A stretch of DNA of 64,000 nt from Rotaria macrura (GCA_900239685.1 OENT01000504.1:35773-99772), one strand, 5' to 3'; shown: positions 33,915-48,491, counted from the first letter of the stretch. Notes: generated from the letters alone by a model not told the origin. A program made the numbers and translations.

Positions 33915-35945
33915 AAAAATTATTTTCTTTCTAGTTATTTTCTAGAATTGAAATCTTACAATAATGAGTTGTTTTATAGTTCACAATAGCCAAACGGTTC
34001 TGTCGAAATAAATTGATACAAAGAAACTCTTTTGTATCGCTCAATATCATCAACGAAACATATAATATTTAACCAAGCAGTTCCTTGATTTTTCTGTATA
34101 ACATTATATGAAGTCATGAATATTATTGAACAAATGATTTTGAAGGAATAGCAGTCGAGTAAAAATATACGCTCTTCAATGTTTTCGAAATGAACCCAAG
34201 AAGATGAAAAAATAAAGAAAGTGTTTTTACAAACAAAACATTAGGACTGTTCCTAGCTGGCAATCTTGGTTCCCGATTGGTAGTGAGTAAGGATTAACAT
34301 GAATCGATCTGTAAAGAATCGCTTTTCCAGTTTAATTGAAATTTTAATGTGAATGTGAGGTATGAGTGTATACTAATAGAATATTAGAGTCCACACCTGT
34401 ACACAGGCGATAAAAGAACTACTATATGTTAAAATATAATAAAATTAACGGTAAAGACGTTTAAACTCGACTAAATAGCAAATAGCAGATAGGAATTGAA
34501 TCATTTACATGAAAATATTCACCATTTTTCGATAGATAAGTGTGTTGAAGTTTTAACTAAAAATACGTATGTGAGAGTATAAAAAAACTCAAAAGTGCTT
34601 GCAGACAAAAACAATGAATAAACGGAGGCATAACTTGGTAGTTTAAGGATAAAATACTAAAATATGTAGGAGAATAAAATAAATAATTACTGATGGGCCA
34701 AGGAAAAATAACTTGCAGATCCCGAAGATATAAATTACTCGAAAGCGGTGAATAGAAAAACTCAAAAGACCACAAATGTGCCTCGATCAATCTGATAGTA
34801 GGCTAGTGACAGAAGATGAAGGATGAACACACATGATAAAACATGCAGCTCAAAATACACAAACAACAACGCAAAACAGTTCAACGGAATAATTGTATAA
34901 CAGAAATCCTGTATCTACTACTTCATGACTACCCGAATTTAATAAACTAATAGAACTAACTTACATTAGGATAAACTAAAGGGAAAGACATGCAACCTAT
35001 GGAAGTGAAATTAAAAAGTAAACAGATCCGTCACAATCTAATCGAATAACTGAAAAATAGCTAAGAGAAGTATAATTGGTAAACGAAGCAGCAAAATCAA
35101 TTGAAAGCGTTATTGAAGAATAGATCAAAGTGCAGTCTCTATTCAGAACTAAATTTATTATGATATAATTGATAAATAGATGAAATGTGGCAATCGAAGT
35201 AGCTATACTAGAAAAGATAACTGCAGAATCTCAACTATGCAAAAAAAATCGATAAATGATGCATTGAAAAAAAAAACAAAGATAAGAGTACTAGAGCATG
35301 TCTTGATAACTAAAAAAACAAAAAGATTTGACTCACTCGATGAATTTTATACCAGAACACCGAACGAGACAAGAGTTTATAATGAGTAAAAAAAGTACTT
35401 ACTCACTTTCTCCAATCGAAATGACTTTAACTGACCAGGAAAATTTCCCAGGTGTGTCTCTCGAATTTCATTCATCATTCTTTTCAACAGATTGTAGATA
35501 GTGATGTAGGAGAAAATCCAAAAGGATTTGAGTTCATATTGAAATATACCACAATTGTTTGACTTTTAATACATCCATTATCAAGAGGCCTGTGAAAGAT
35601 CCCACGGTATGGAAACTTTTATCTTCGAATTTTGACCTGGAACTGTGCTCATATTGAGATCCCAGTTGGTCGTAAAAATGACATGATGAAAAATGATGGG
35701 TTAATGATTAAGAGAAATGATAATAGTACATCACACGTTTTATTGTATGAGTTCGTGTTAACATTCTAATCGTGATCAAATATATATGATAAAAGAAGAA
35801 TAATAAATGTGTCATTTTTTCCCTTTAGTGACTGTAAATGACAAACCATCTAAGTATTCGATAACATTGATAGCACTATCATAATATCGCTCATCAAGAT
35901 TATCTATACGACGTTGAATAACAATTGTTTAACGCTGTTTTGACC
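33915..35945. other. Intergenic
   Basis: 5' flank of WWE/ART copy 2, then A-rich sequence without recognised genes. The frame at 35180-35389 is lysine-rich and not convincing. Confidence 0.35.
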
Positions 35946-35947
35946 TA

Positions 35948-36246
35948 CCCAGGTCAATCAAAACGGCCGCCGTTACAGTATCGTAAACGGTCGTTTTTAC
36001 ATCGTATACCACGGTTAAACGACCGTTTTATGCCGTATTATGGCGTTTTAACAAGGTCAGTATTACGGACGTACACGGACACCGTATATACGCCGTAAAA
36101 CCCTCGTAAAGACAGCGTAATACTATCGTATTCTATAGAACATACGGTCGTATTACTGACCTTGTTAAAACGGGATAATACGACGCCGTAATGGGCCGTG
36201 TTCTCATCGTATACGACCGTTTACGGATCGTTCTGTTTGACCTGGG
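35948..36246. mobile_element. 299-bp TIR element with TA duplication, CCCAGG ends
   Basis: CCCAGGTCAATCAAAACGG (35948) faces GTTTGACCTGGG (36246), each flanked by TA (35946-35947 and 36247-36248). The interior is CpG-rich with repeated ATACGG/CCGTAT and ACGGTCGT motifs in both orientations. The terminal CCCAGG and the TA duplication link it to the 2-kb element at 13234. Confidence 0.88.
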
Positions 36247-36248
36247 TA

Positions 36249-39200
36249 GCCCCTACATCTGCAGTAGGCCGAACACGCATGTTAACAAAAAGATTTTATT
36301 CTCATTCTTGAAATTTCATGAATAACCAATTCATAAATGAAATATCTGGAGTTTACCTGGGTTACATCAGTTGAAGATATAGCAGTTTCAGCCATGATCA
36401 TAGAATTTTACTTATTATAGTAGTTATTCGCTCAACTCTTCTATTAATTTTATATCAGGTATTATTTATCATCATTACTATTGTTTGAAATTCTACACTG
36501 GTAGACTCAGAAGAAAAGCAACAATGAATTATATCTGATTAGAGTAACCATTCACTGGAAACATTTTTCCTCTAGATATTTATTCCTTTTGGAATTTTTT
36601 CTTTTGAAAATTTTCCGGCACACCGAGATCTCATCTAGTGTAGATTCCGCAAAGAATTCCAGAAAATTTGCAGAAAGCCTCTCCCACATACGAATGCCTC
36701 CAAAACTCGGGGATGTGCATACTTTTCTTATGAGAAATAGACGTAGATTTTGAAAGTCATGTATCAAATAGATACAAGGGTTTGCAGAATCATAAGACCT
36801 TCTCTCAAGTTTTCAAAAGAACAAAGATTTCTTGAACTGGAGAGAATTTCATACTAAATCTAATGTCACTTGCATGGACATATTTTAGCACTCGATCATC
36901 TGCCATATTGGTTTAAATTCGATCATATAGCATTCATAAATTAATGGAAAAATTTCGAATCCTAGTGATGGCCTAATTATAAGACCCTCCAATCATAAAA
37001 AAATTGAAGTAATGTTAATTTCATCAATCAGAATGGCTCGTTTTCAACATCCATTTGAGAAAGAACAAAATTAAGTCGATGCTGATAAAAACTAGATTTC
37101 CGAAAAACAACTTGTCTTTGCGAGATGCTCAGACGTTAAATAGCAGAAAAGTTTAATACCAGAATAAACACTACTTATTTTGGAGAAAATAGAATTTACG
37201 ACTTTAATGAAAAAATTTTCAATTTACACTGTCATTTCATCGAGCATCAAAAACTGCATATGTTTTGATAAAAGATTTGTACGATTCTAGTAATTCTGCA
37301 AAGGTATCCTGCTCAGCGAAAAATTTTGGTTGACTTTAATCGAATTATTTGCTACAAAATTGAAATTATTAATCGATTTAAAATCTTGATTTTGCCTCAA
37401 ATAATCTGATTTCAGTCAGAAAGTTTCACATTCCATAAATATTAATATCAAGTGATAGTTAAGCAACGATCAACGATAATCAAAATTATCAATCGATTTT
37501 AATTTTGGTTTGGTTGCACAAAAATCCGATTAAAATTAGTGAATATTTTTCGATGGATTAAAAGAATAACTTATTCGTAATTACCGTAGAATAATGTTCA
37601 ACGATGGTTTAAAAATAAGGTGTAACTCTAGAACAGTAGAGAGGAAAATATTACAAAAATGAAGTAACGATGCGAAAACACTGCCGTTTAAACCAAATTA
37701 AATATCTGTAACCATTGATGCATAAATTACTATTCTTTTACTTGTGAGAAGAAATGTCTGTAACGAATAAAAAGAGTGATCATTTTTTCGTCTTTGCAGC
37801 ACAAACATTGTGATGGTGAATCATTCCATGTAGATAAGAGAAGTAAAGTATTGCTAGTGACTTTTGCATATCAACTAAAAGAACATACATAAAAGTGTAT
37901 TTAATGGATAGTTATTGAAGCGTTTCATTCTTCTTATGATGTTTATATCCAGCATGTGCACATATTTACGTATGATGCAGGAAGAAAAAAATTGCATGAT
38001 AGCCACAAAAAATATTTCAGTGACGGTTGTACGCAGGTTTTAATTATTATAGTGAAATTCCTCTAATCTCAAGCGAGTGAGATGTTGATTATAGTGTTTC
38101 ATAAGTGTCAAGACTTGAAGAAAACTAGTTCTCATAGAGGGGAAAAGTATTGTCGAACCTAATATTTTTTATAATGTCTGAGTACTCGTGAAACTCGATC
38201 AAATGGCGTGTTAGGAGAGGATATCTTCTCTTAAAGTAATGAAAATGTAAACACGAGAATGTAGTGATAAAATCTTTGAGGCCCAAAAGTAATATATTTT
38301 GTAGAGAAGCATTCTTGTTTATCAATTCGTATATTAGTTGCATTAGATAAATATGCGATTTAACTCTATCACGTATCTGTTCGCCACCACATTTTGTCTC
38401 TTTACTATAATTCGATAGAAAAAACGGAATTTAGTTTACTTTTCTATTCTCAATTCGATTGCGTTAATATTTTAACTAGTTTTTAACAGAGAAAAGGATA
38501 TAGCTAGATCAGTTCACTTCTTTTGTATTTCTTTTATTCCCATAGTAGTCGGAGACTTTACAGAAGCAGCAGAATAAAAAAATCTGCTTCCTTTTTCTTT
38601 TTCCGCTCGTTATTTCAAGTATTGCTTGCCATTTTTCCAAAAAAAGTACTAAAAGGTTAGTTTTGTTTAATGCGTGTGTATCATTATTGAGTTATTCTGA
38701 AAATGGACCCGTGCATTTTATAAAAAGGACAATCAAATAACTTAGCTTCTTGAGTTTTTTTTTTACAATAAGTCCCTGTTCTGTCCCTTTTTCTTGAGGA
38801 AATTGTGAAAATGTACTTTAATAACTTTTTCTTTGTTCATTTGTTCTACCAAGTCATGTGCATTTCATAATCGACATGTAATTAAACAATGAATATTTGC
38901 TTTTTATTTTATCATTTTGAGATTATTCTTGTACTATATTGGAATTACGTGTGCACCAATTTCAGTTAACTAGGTACCCAGTAAGAATGGGTATCTATAT
39001 GCCTAAACTCATTGTCAAGATTAGATAATACAATGTATTAGCATAATGAAGGGTGTGTGTGTGTGGATGTTCTCTTCAGTTCCATCCAAATTCCTACTTC
39101 CGGTCACACTCTGTGGAAGTCAATTGAAATTCAATAAAGCGTTTTGAACTCTGAAGCTTTCGAAGCAGCACTTTCTCCGCAGTCATCGCTCTGTTGAGAA

Positions 39201-40641
39201 AAAATAATTTTACAGGGTATATCAATTGGAAACGAGTGGATTTTATATACGCTTTTAATTCAAAGTCATCAAGATCATTTAGATCATTAAAACAATGCTC
39301 GATAAAAGTAAAACGTAGAATTCTTAGTGACCTTGGCTCGTTCTTGAAATCCTTATGAATTGTCAATGATGGGTTAATTGAAAGCAGTACCAATCGATTA
39401 TAGCAATGATTAGTTTCACGATATCTGAAGAGTTTATTCTTAGTTGTCCTATTAACATGTCACTTATTCAATATTAGTTAATACTACAACTCACTTTATG
39501 ATGATACTGGAATATCTCTTTTGAACCCAATGGTGAAAGATATCATACAAAACCTGTCTCGCCCCTAAGCTCATATCGATACAATGAAAATGTAAGAAGA
39601 TTTGCTGTTAATTTGACTATTGTTACTGATTTTATCATTGTTGATTTTTCTGTAGTCCAGCCACTACCTCCCTAGTCCATGAGAAAAACTCCCATACACA
39701 TCACAAACCATAACTTACCTTATCGAGATGCAAGCAAAAATCGTGTGTCAATCGGATATCATATTTGAGAGGAACAGATTTTTTTATTGCAGTATTGTAG
39801 AATTAGGCGGTGTGGGTATGAGCTATTGTTTCACTCGACAAATCAAAGGAAACAGTTTTCAAGTGATTAATTACCAACAGTAGTTACATCGTGTTTCACA
39901 TTGTCATCCAGAAAAGATTGCACTAGTAGGTTTTCTAATTATTCTTGATAGTATATCTGTGCTTTATCTAATAATTTCAATTTATAACCATCATTATCAT
40001 CTTATGTAAAAGAGAAAAGAATGAAAATGCATTTAGATGAATTTATTAGTAATGAATCATTAGTATCTCTTGCATGAGACTGCCGAATTAACTGATGTTT
40101 TTTTACGTATGAGATGAATGAAATGAAAAGCAGTATAATACATCTGGTAGATCTGGAGAAATAGTGTAAAATCATACGAATCGTATGATACGATTGCATT
40201 TAAACAATAATTTGTATTCTGTATTGATAGCCTTTATACTGGGATCAATCAATACCAGATGGTAAACTTTGAATATATGCATCAAATAGCCTAATCGATG
40301 TGGCTTTTTTCCCCGGTTACAAATCGGAAGTCAAAATTATGTTTTGACTGAATATGTGAAGTATGGAAGCCAACAAAAGAGCAAAATTAGAGAAAATGAT
40401 CGTCACCAGTTAACATTGCGGTATTGACAAATTTTTTCAAACAAAGTTCAAAAGATTTGACCAATAACTGAAACGATGTAGAATTACAAGGGTTTTCAGC
40501 AAATATGAATAGTATTTTGGAACAGAATTATCCAGTTTGATTAGAAGCAGAATACTAGAAAAGCTTAGCTTGTTGCAACCAAGAATTTAGTTCGTATTTA
40601 AACATTATGGATTAGAAAAATAGTTTTCAGAAACAACTTAG
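36249..40641. other. Intergenic
   Basis: No gene recognised. About 37330-37560 has ATCGATT/AATCGAT motifs like those at 28120-28770. Telomere-like motifs occur at 39050-39066 and 39809-39818. Confidence 0.35.
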
Positions 40642-40645
40642 TTAA

Positions 40646-41545
40646 CCCTTTGGATACGGGAGTATCATATATGATACCTGATTAATATCTTTGATATATA
40701 TATAGATAACTACGTAGTTTATTGTCTTTCTAGTTTGGTATTGTCGTTGAGAGCTTCAACCCAACTTGGTAATCGTATAATTGTGCGATGACGATATGAT
40801 ATGACTATTCTTTTCAATCATTCGCGCATGTTCCAGACCTATCAGACATTTTTTCTTTTTCCATGAGTCACGTTCTATATTCTTACGTCATCTTCTAGAT
40901 GTTTCGATTTTTAAACTATACTTAGTGAGGCAAATTATTTATTCCAAATTTCATTTCGCTGCATTAACTCTTCTAGCTTCTGCTTTGCATCCATACTTTC
41001 GTTAGGGAATATCAGTGAACACATGTGATTAAAAGTACAGTGGCTTCCCAAAACAGGATTTTGTTCGATCGAGCATCGAATATTGTAACCGATTCTGGAT
41101 CTGATGGTGACAAAAGCGCTAATTCGGAAATTGTTAGTGATACCTCATCGAATAGTTCTGAAGATGAGCGATCGAGTGACCTGAACGAATACGAAACTTC
41201 TTCAGAAGAAGAACAGCGTCTACTCCAGAAGAAACCAACGTGTGAGTTCATCTGGTCCAATACTGCTTTCACACCTCGACTGTTCAATGTCGATGCCAGT
41301 ATCTCAGATTATTCAGGAGACTTACTGGATAATCCATCAGGTTACTTCGAGCTCTTTTTTGGAGAGACGCTTTTGAATATTATCGTAAAGGAAACAAATA
41401 GATATCAAAGACAATCCAAAAGTATGCCGTACTCTGGTCATATGTCAGCATGAGAACCCACAGATATAAACGAAATTTATGTTTCAGCATTTGTACCATA
41501 TTTGACAAACGTATGTTTTGAAAAATTGAACTCGTAGTGAAAGGG
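40646..41545 (+). mobile_element. Internally deleted piggyBac element, 900 bp
   Basis: Both ends abut TTAA (40642-40645 and 41546-41549), the invariant piggyBac target. Termini CCCTTTGGATACGGG and, inverted, CCCTTTCACTACGAG match at 11 of 15 positions and have the family's CCCTTT start. Just inside the left end is a short palindrome, GTATCATATATGATAC. The only coding trace is the N-terminal part of a transposase. The catalytic DDE core and C-terminal Cys-rich domain are gone, so it is non-autonomous. Confidence 0.92.
41025..41453 (+). pseudogene. PiggyBac transposase N-terminal fragment
   Basis: About 142 codons open, without an in-frame ATG start (the frame begins after a stop at 41016). 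An acidic Ser-rich leader (about residues 20-65) is followed by FIWSN-x-x-FTPRLFNVD and then GYFELFF, ending in VKETNRYQRQ. The order W...F.P....F...YF..FF....I..ETNRY.Q is the start of the DDE_Tnp_1_7 domain. The frame stops before the first catalytic aspartate. It lies wholly inside the TTAA-flanked element. Confidence 0.85.
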
Positions 41546-41549
41546 TTAA

Positions 41550-44500
41550 TCAGTTTTGTAGTGGCAAAGGCAGTGCATCTTTTGCAATGTTTTCGAAAGA
41601 AACTGATGAACCATCGCAGGAAAAATTCGAAAATACTAACACTAATTTATCAAGGCCATGGGCGTGAGTAAATATGGGGTACCCACTCACATCCACACTT
41701 GCCTCCGTGCCATCAATCAACAATATTCGTATTGGGTTAAATTTAATTTTCATATTGAAAAATCGTTTGATGCCTTATGGTTTCGACAAACTTGGTAAGC
41801 TTATAAAATAATAGTGTCTGCAGATACGCGTTGGCTGAAAACTATTGTTGTTGGTAGACCTACGACAGCTTCTAATTCTATGAACTGCAAATGTTTAAAG
41901 AACTGTATGCATAATAAACAGTTCTCTTTGCTGAAACTGATTCGGCTGACCAGTTGCTTCTTACTTCAAACCTACGGATATATTTCTGGGTTCAATATTA
42001 ACGATCGTGGATTATCAGATGTCAATAAATACGACAGGAACTATCCCAATATTTGACCGTTTTAGTTATAGGAGCGTAAAAAACAAATTCCGTTTCAATA
42101 TAATTGACATTTTTGATAAACAAGCATGGTTAATTCACAATAAAAGCAATGTATATATATTTTATTTTAGGCCTTTTTAAGAATTCATGTTCTGGTAAGG
42201 ATTAAATAAAAAATTGTATTGGAACAAGGAACAGATCAAACAATAATTATCTTTCCTCTGCTAAATAACAATCAAGAGAATTACAATTCTTAAAGCATGC
42301 GACAAATTTTCATCCGATTTGACGCATAAATTTTGTTCCGAACTACTCAACAAATTTTATTCATGATGAAATAAAAATATTAACTTTACTCCAAACAATG
42401 TCAATAGTTACCAAGTTTTTTAAATATATGCAGTGTTTTTTACTATCTTACATTATGAAAAGATACTATAGTCAGATCAGTTTTAATTAAATATAAGAAT
42501 TCTTGAACAACTCGTATGTCAAATCGCAGGCTATAGACAAGATTAGTTGAAGTGAACATGCAACATAATGTTGATTATTGCTATGGATAAGATAATAGTT
42601 ACGATTGCAGATGACTGGTAAGAAATCAAGGTACGCGAAGCGTATAAAATAAAGAAAATTACAACGATCATTAAAGAATTATAATATTTTCTAGAAATAA
42701 ATGTTGAAACAGATCAGTTCTTATAAAATAATCTGTTGGCACAGTTCTTGAGGTTGGCACTGATATGGAACTATAGTAGGTCTAATTTTGACATCTTCAC
42801 CTATAAACAGTGATATCATCATTTTGGTTAACCAAGAGTATCTCAAACTCTGGATTGAAGTTAATGATGATAGCTATTTGAGAATAGTTTTTCTCCATGT
42901 ATTTCTTATGAATATGATCTATCAACACTCTACTATCAGTGGTGACAAATAATCAATTAATAGAAAAATAATATAGATATTCAGTTCTTTCTTTCTTCCG
43001 TGAAATGATATTTCTACCTTACTAAAGTTCTCATCATTAATTTATGTAGCATCTTATGTAGAACATAAATTCTTAATGATTTGATTTTTTTTCTTGTCTT
43101 TACAAAATGGAACACAACTTAGTTCTCTTTCCTTCATAATACGCAAGTATATAATTACTTGTCTTTTATCTTGAATCGTTGAATGAGTCTTAATTTTGGA
43201 ATTACACTTTTTTTCCAGTTTCCATATGCGTTAGCGAAAGAGATACAAGCGTCAGGACTAATAAGTGATTGTGATAGAAATGTTTTTAAAAGTCTTCCAG
43301 ATCATCACATTCTGTGAAACTTAATAAATGTCAAACAGTCTTTCAAATCAAAATTCACTGTTACATTGGCCTGCTAGATAGATAATAAGACGTAATCTAC
43401 GACAAAGAACGAAAGAGAAAGTAGAGAAGAAATTTATGGACATATTCTCTTTCTCTTTACTCTTGGTAAAAGCAACGGTCTGCTTTTCCCTAATGCTGTA
43501 TCATTCTTAGAGTCGCAACGTAATTGCAAAATGTCGAGAAAATTAATTTTTGTCATATGTGCCGAAAAGAATAGAGTATACTTTACGCCGTTGATGCAAA
43601 ACATAGATGCGTCCATTCTGATTGAAGTATGCTTCTGCTTAGTGATCGTTGTATCAAGAGATAAATGGAGATGGTATATTACTGGTACTTTGAAGCATAT
43701 CTCATCTCATGACAGTTTTATCGAAACAAATTGTCTTTTATTCTACATAGAACCCAAGCATGTATATATACAATCCACACACTGTAGACATACACATATA
43801 TTCATTTATATTTATACAGAGCTTGTGGCGAAGCTGTCAACAAAAGTAAGTTGGAGAATTATTTTCTTCTCATGTCTCTTATATTGGATAGTCATTGTGT
43901 TCGTATAAAACGAAAAACTAATATAGAATATTACCTAAATTCAATGCATCATTCTTCATGTAAATTATCTGTTGAAGTTTTTGTCAACTATCTTCATGTA
44001 TCGAAAGCTTAGAGTCTACGTACAATTTTATATCTTTCATGCTCTTTCTATCCATAAAAAATGCTTTCTTTGATGTACAGACAATTCAGAACGTAGACGA
44101 TGTGTTTCCCAGTGTCAAGTAATAAACACAAGGTGTTTTATTCGAAGTGTCTTTCTAGGTTTTTATCATCGATGTATGCAGTTGTTTGAATGTAACATAT
44201 GAGATATATACCTAGATGAATAAAAGTCCTGAAGAGGAAACACTTATTCAAATAAATAAATTTATTATTCGAGTTTTAACGCAAAAATATTATTTGCGTA
44301 CGATTCACAGGTTTTTCAGTGGAAAATAAACAACACGTAGGAAGAACTTAAAAACTAACACATTAAAAATAAACCAATCGGTCACATTAGGATGCATAAA
44401 GAACAGTACTTATTAGGAGACTCACTACCATTGCTCCTTTTTAACTGTTTATATATAAGTTTAGTCTGGAAAAAATTTTTCCTTGCAACGTATACAAGTT

Positions 44501-46068
44501 AGATTATATCTAAAGGAAAGTATTTGTGTGATGCTATTGATAAAATGCATTGTTGAATAAACTCTCTTCATTAAAAGTATTTTCTCAATAGACCTTGATA
44601 ATCTTTTAAGGAGATATTCGAGCCTACATTTGCACATTTATTGTACTGAATTATTTAGAGATTTCTTAATATTCAAAAGAGTTCTTCCTGAAATAAATAC
44701 ATACTAATAAGGACCATTTTTCAAATCACTGAAATGGATACTCCCACAATCAATCATTTGTTTAAATTTGACTGCATTATTGGTTTCAAACAAAGTCTTG
44801 CTATGGGATAGAAATATATGTTTGGTAGCCATCGTTCCATTCTCACTCATCAAATCGAAAGAATGATAACTTATTCAATAACGTCGATTTAAACAAGTCG
44901 AATTGTTTCTTTCTTTTTTTTATAGTCACTAGCAAGGATAAATATTGAAAGTGGTGGATCGTGTTCTCTAGAAACAGGAATAGTTTAGTAGTCTTCTTGC
45001 GTTTCAATACAGTTCATTTCTTCGTGTTGTACGAGAGTAAGATAGAAAATATAGACAAACTATCATAGAAATAACTGATTTTGACAATGCAATAGAAAAA
45101 TTGCTAGTAACTGTTGAATGATGAAAGCAAATAAAATACCAAGATTTCTACTATGCAGAGTTTATCGATTCTTTCAAGAATAGCGAAGGGCTACTCCATT
45201 CAAGTGAGCCTTGGAAAGAGAGTATGAGAAGGATTGCTAAACTTTCATCGACAGAAAACAAGTAAAAAATTATATAATTTGATAAAGCTACAGATGTTGA
45301 TTATTGGAATTCAGAATCTTAGGTTTACATACTTGAAACATTACGTTAAATTCAATTAAACCACTTCTTGAGATAGAAGACAACCTTCAATCAATTAAGC
45401 TTTTGTTAATTATATATTTCAATTTCCATAATTCCATCAAAATATGTCTAGTCTTTTTGGTTTCGAGCCTGGAATCTTAAAAGAATGAGTTTAAATCATT
45501 TGTGGGCTCCTGAAAACGCGATAAACCACCCGAATCTCGTAAAAGTCGCTTTGGTTTTGTGAAAAATATAGGATTCGATCAAGGCGATACTAGTTTCCCA
45601 GATAACACCATCTTTTAACTAGAACAACATGACAAATCAAACAAGGAACACTGTAGATTTTCAATCACCCAACTAAAGACAAGTATGAAGTACGTCATCA
45701 CATGTTAAACCTAAAGAGAGTTGGCTTAACAATAAACACGTCAAAGGTTTGAACATCCTTCTGTTTTCAAAACACTTATGACTTTACTTACATAAGATTA
45801 TTCTACTATCACTTTATTGGATGGCTTTTTTAAGTTCAATCTTACCTAATAATGAAGAAATTGCTCTCATTATTTTCGGAAGAGCCCGTTGATTACATTA
45901 CAGGTGTTTCCTAGGTGTTCCCACACTCGATCATCCACGATATTTTTTCTACTATTGATGAAAACTTTTCAGTATTTTCGCAATCTCACGAACGTTAGTT
46001 CACTTGATCGATTCTTCAATATTGCTACAAACCACACATGGTTGAAAGACATTCGTAACCAGTACGTG
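41550..46068. other. Intergenic
   Basis: No gene recognised. Frames at 41814-42056 and 43531-43908 have no motif. A telomere-like GGTACCCACTCACATCCACAC tract lies near 41678-41698. Confidence 0.35.
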
Positions 46069-46076
46069 ATTCAGAA

Positions 46077-47675
46077 CAGTGATGGGATCGATTCGTGTTT
46101 TTTACGAACCGAACCGAGCCGATCGAATTTTTAAAAATTTCAAACCAAATCGAACCGAACCGAAAAAATCTCAAACCGAACCGAACCGAACCGATTAAAA
46201 GATAAAAAAACGTTTGTCGATTACTGCTCTTTTTTTCAAAGATATTCATTTATAAAAGTTTATTGACGACGTGATTATAATACTTTTGATAGTTCTAAGA
46301 GTAAAGTAGAAAGCTGAGCTGCAGATAATTTTTAAAGCATAAGTATTTCCTCTTTTATGTTAGAAAAATTTTTCAACCGGAAATGATTAGTGTACTTTTA
46401 GTGGATAGCGAATTTCTTTCGAAATAAAGAACGAATCATTAGATTTGTTTTCATCGGTCAGTGCAATGAGTAGTATTTATTTCAGCTAGCAGGTTATTGT
46501 TCATTGAAGGATGTTGTTTGAAAATGTCAGTAACCTAAGTTTGAGAAATAATCTAAATATGTTACACTTTCCAGGTTTTTTTGTCTTCACGTTTTTAGTA
46601 TATCGTTTCGGATTGATGAAGCACTTGAAAATAGTAACCTAATGATGATGGGAAATACATCTATTAGAAAGGAAACAGTTGTCCTTCAAAATATAACGAT
46701 TTTGTTGAAATTCTATATTTTATTTCGTTTTTTACAGCTTGAGAGGTAATCACCAATATGATTGTCTAAATTTGAAAGGTCTGAAAATCTCAGTAATGTT
46801 ATTTATTTTGAAATATTAGTTAGATGCTTTTTCCTAACTTTCTTGCAGTATGTTAAAGATTATTTTAAAACTTAAAATAGAGAGATATTTATTTGGGAAT
46901 TAAAAAGTAATACAAATTGATAATCAATTAATATTATATATATATATATATATAAGCGCTTCCTGCTAAAATGTTGTCTGTAAAAGGGTATACTGAGCGA
47001 TGAACAGAACTATTACTCATGAGTCATGACTGAAGGCTTTTGAAGCACTTGGTTAAATCATAAAAATGTGCTATACTGTCTTCGAAATAAACTAACTTAT
47101 CAATCATTTTATTTATTTTATTCAAAAATATTGTGAAACTTTCGATCTTGTTCAAAAAGTCATTATCAGCACTAATTTTGCATGAAAGAGAATTACACAT
47201 AATGCATACAACGATGTCTATTCTTATTTTTATTTTTCGTTCTGTTATGAACATCGCACCGAGGAAACGAATTTCTCACATTCGTGGTGCAATGTGCAGA
47301 AGAGAAAGAAAGATAAAAATTCTTCTATATATTATGCGTAATTTTCTATAGTCTAAATTAAGTGTTGATAACGATGACCTTTCCAATGCTGTCGGCAGCC
47401 TCACAATATTGTTGAATAAAATAAATAAAATGAATGATGAATTAGTTAACCTTGCAATTAGTATATTCATTTATATATCATTAGATAATAAAAATATACT
47501 TTGCTCATTCACTTTTAGTCGACAGGTTAACAAATGTATGAGAATATATTTCTACAAGAAATCGGTTCCGAATCCGTGGAACCGAAACGAACCGACCGAA
47601 TATTCCAAAATTTCAAACCGAACCGATTTCGGTTCGGCTCGGTTCGGTTAGAAACTGAACCGGGTCCCATCACTG
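46077..47675. mobile_element. Non-autonomous hAT-like element, 1.6 kb
   Basis: A perfect 8-bp target duplication ATTCAGAA flanks it (46069-46076 and 47676-47683). Termini CAGTGATGGGA and TCCCATCACTG are perfect inverted repeats of hAT style. Both subterminal zones (about 46100-46196 and 47560-47660) are dense in GAACCGAACC/CGGTTCGG, which may be transposase-binding repeats. The interior is A/T-rich with an (AT)n run at about 46934-46955 and no transposase. Confidence 0.93.
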
Positions 47676-47683
47676 ATTCAGAA

Positions 47684-48491
47684 TGACGATCTGTCAATAA
47701 TTTTTCGTATAGATCATATATCTTTTGTTTACTTTAGAGTTTCGTTAGTTCTAAGTTATACTTTAATGCTGAGTTTGTATTGTGAACAGAAAAAACAGAT
47801 ACCAAAGAAATATTATACAAGAATAACCATCGAAGTCATTCCTAATTCCTAATTCATAGTTCGACAAAAATTGGAAACTCCGAATGCTAATGTATTCGAA
47901 ATAATTCCAATCGCTTATTGATAGATTTGCATCTGAAGATAATTGGATGTGGCCAATCATTTTTTCCCCTAAGAAAGGGAAAAGGTTGTGTTAAACTTCA
48001 ACTAATACTGTTAAAATATCATAAATCGAAATGAATTACAAAAGTTCAGATCTGAATTTCTACTGGCTCCCATCAATTCTTTTTATTTTGAAAAACCAAT
48101 TGGATGTGAATTCCAATACTTTTGCTATATTGAAACAAGTAAGATCACTAGTTATAATGCAGAAAGCTATTTCGATAAGCAAAATAAAATGCAAAGTTTG
48201 ATATTGTTTGAGTATTTGAGTTCACCAAACAGTTGAGTTATGGACTTTCACCAGTTGGAGCTTCGAAACACAAATTTCCTGTTATTCAAACACATAGAAA
48301 TATATTTAAAACGGACAAAAGTCAGATAAGAGAAACAGAATAATTAGTAAACACAAATGATTCAACAGAGTCAAGTAAGAAATCAATAATTACACTCACA
48401 ATCCATCAACACAACCGTTGTTGACAGTTACTTTTCAAATCGCAATACTACACTCATACTTACAGAAATACTAAACTGTGATGTAAAATCG
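47684..48491. other. Intergenic
   Basis: Nothing recognised. Confidence 0.35.

Noticed and set aside
41025-41453. Functional piggyBac-derived (domesticated) gene
   Set aside because: It has no start codon in frame, lacks the DDE core, and lies within intact transposon ends.
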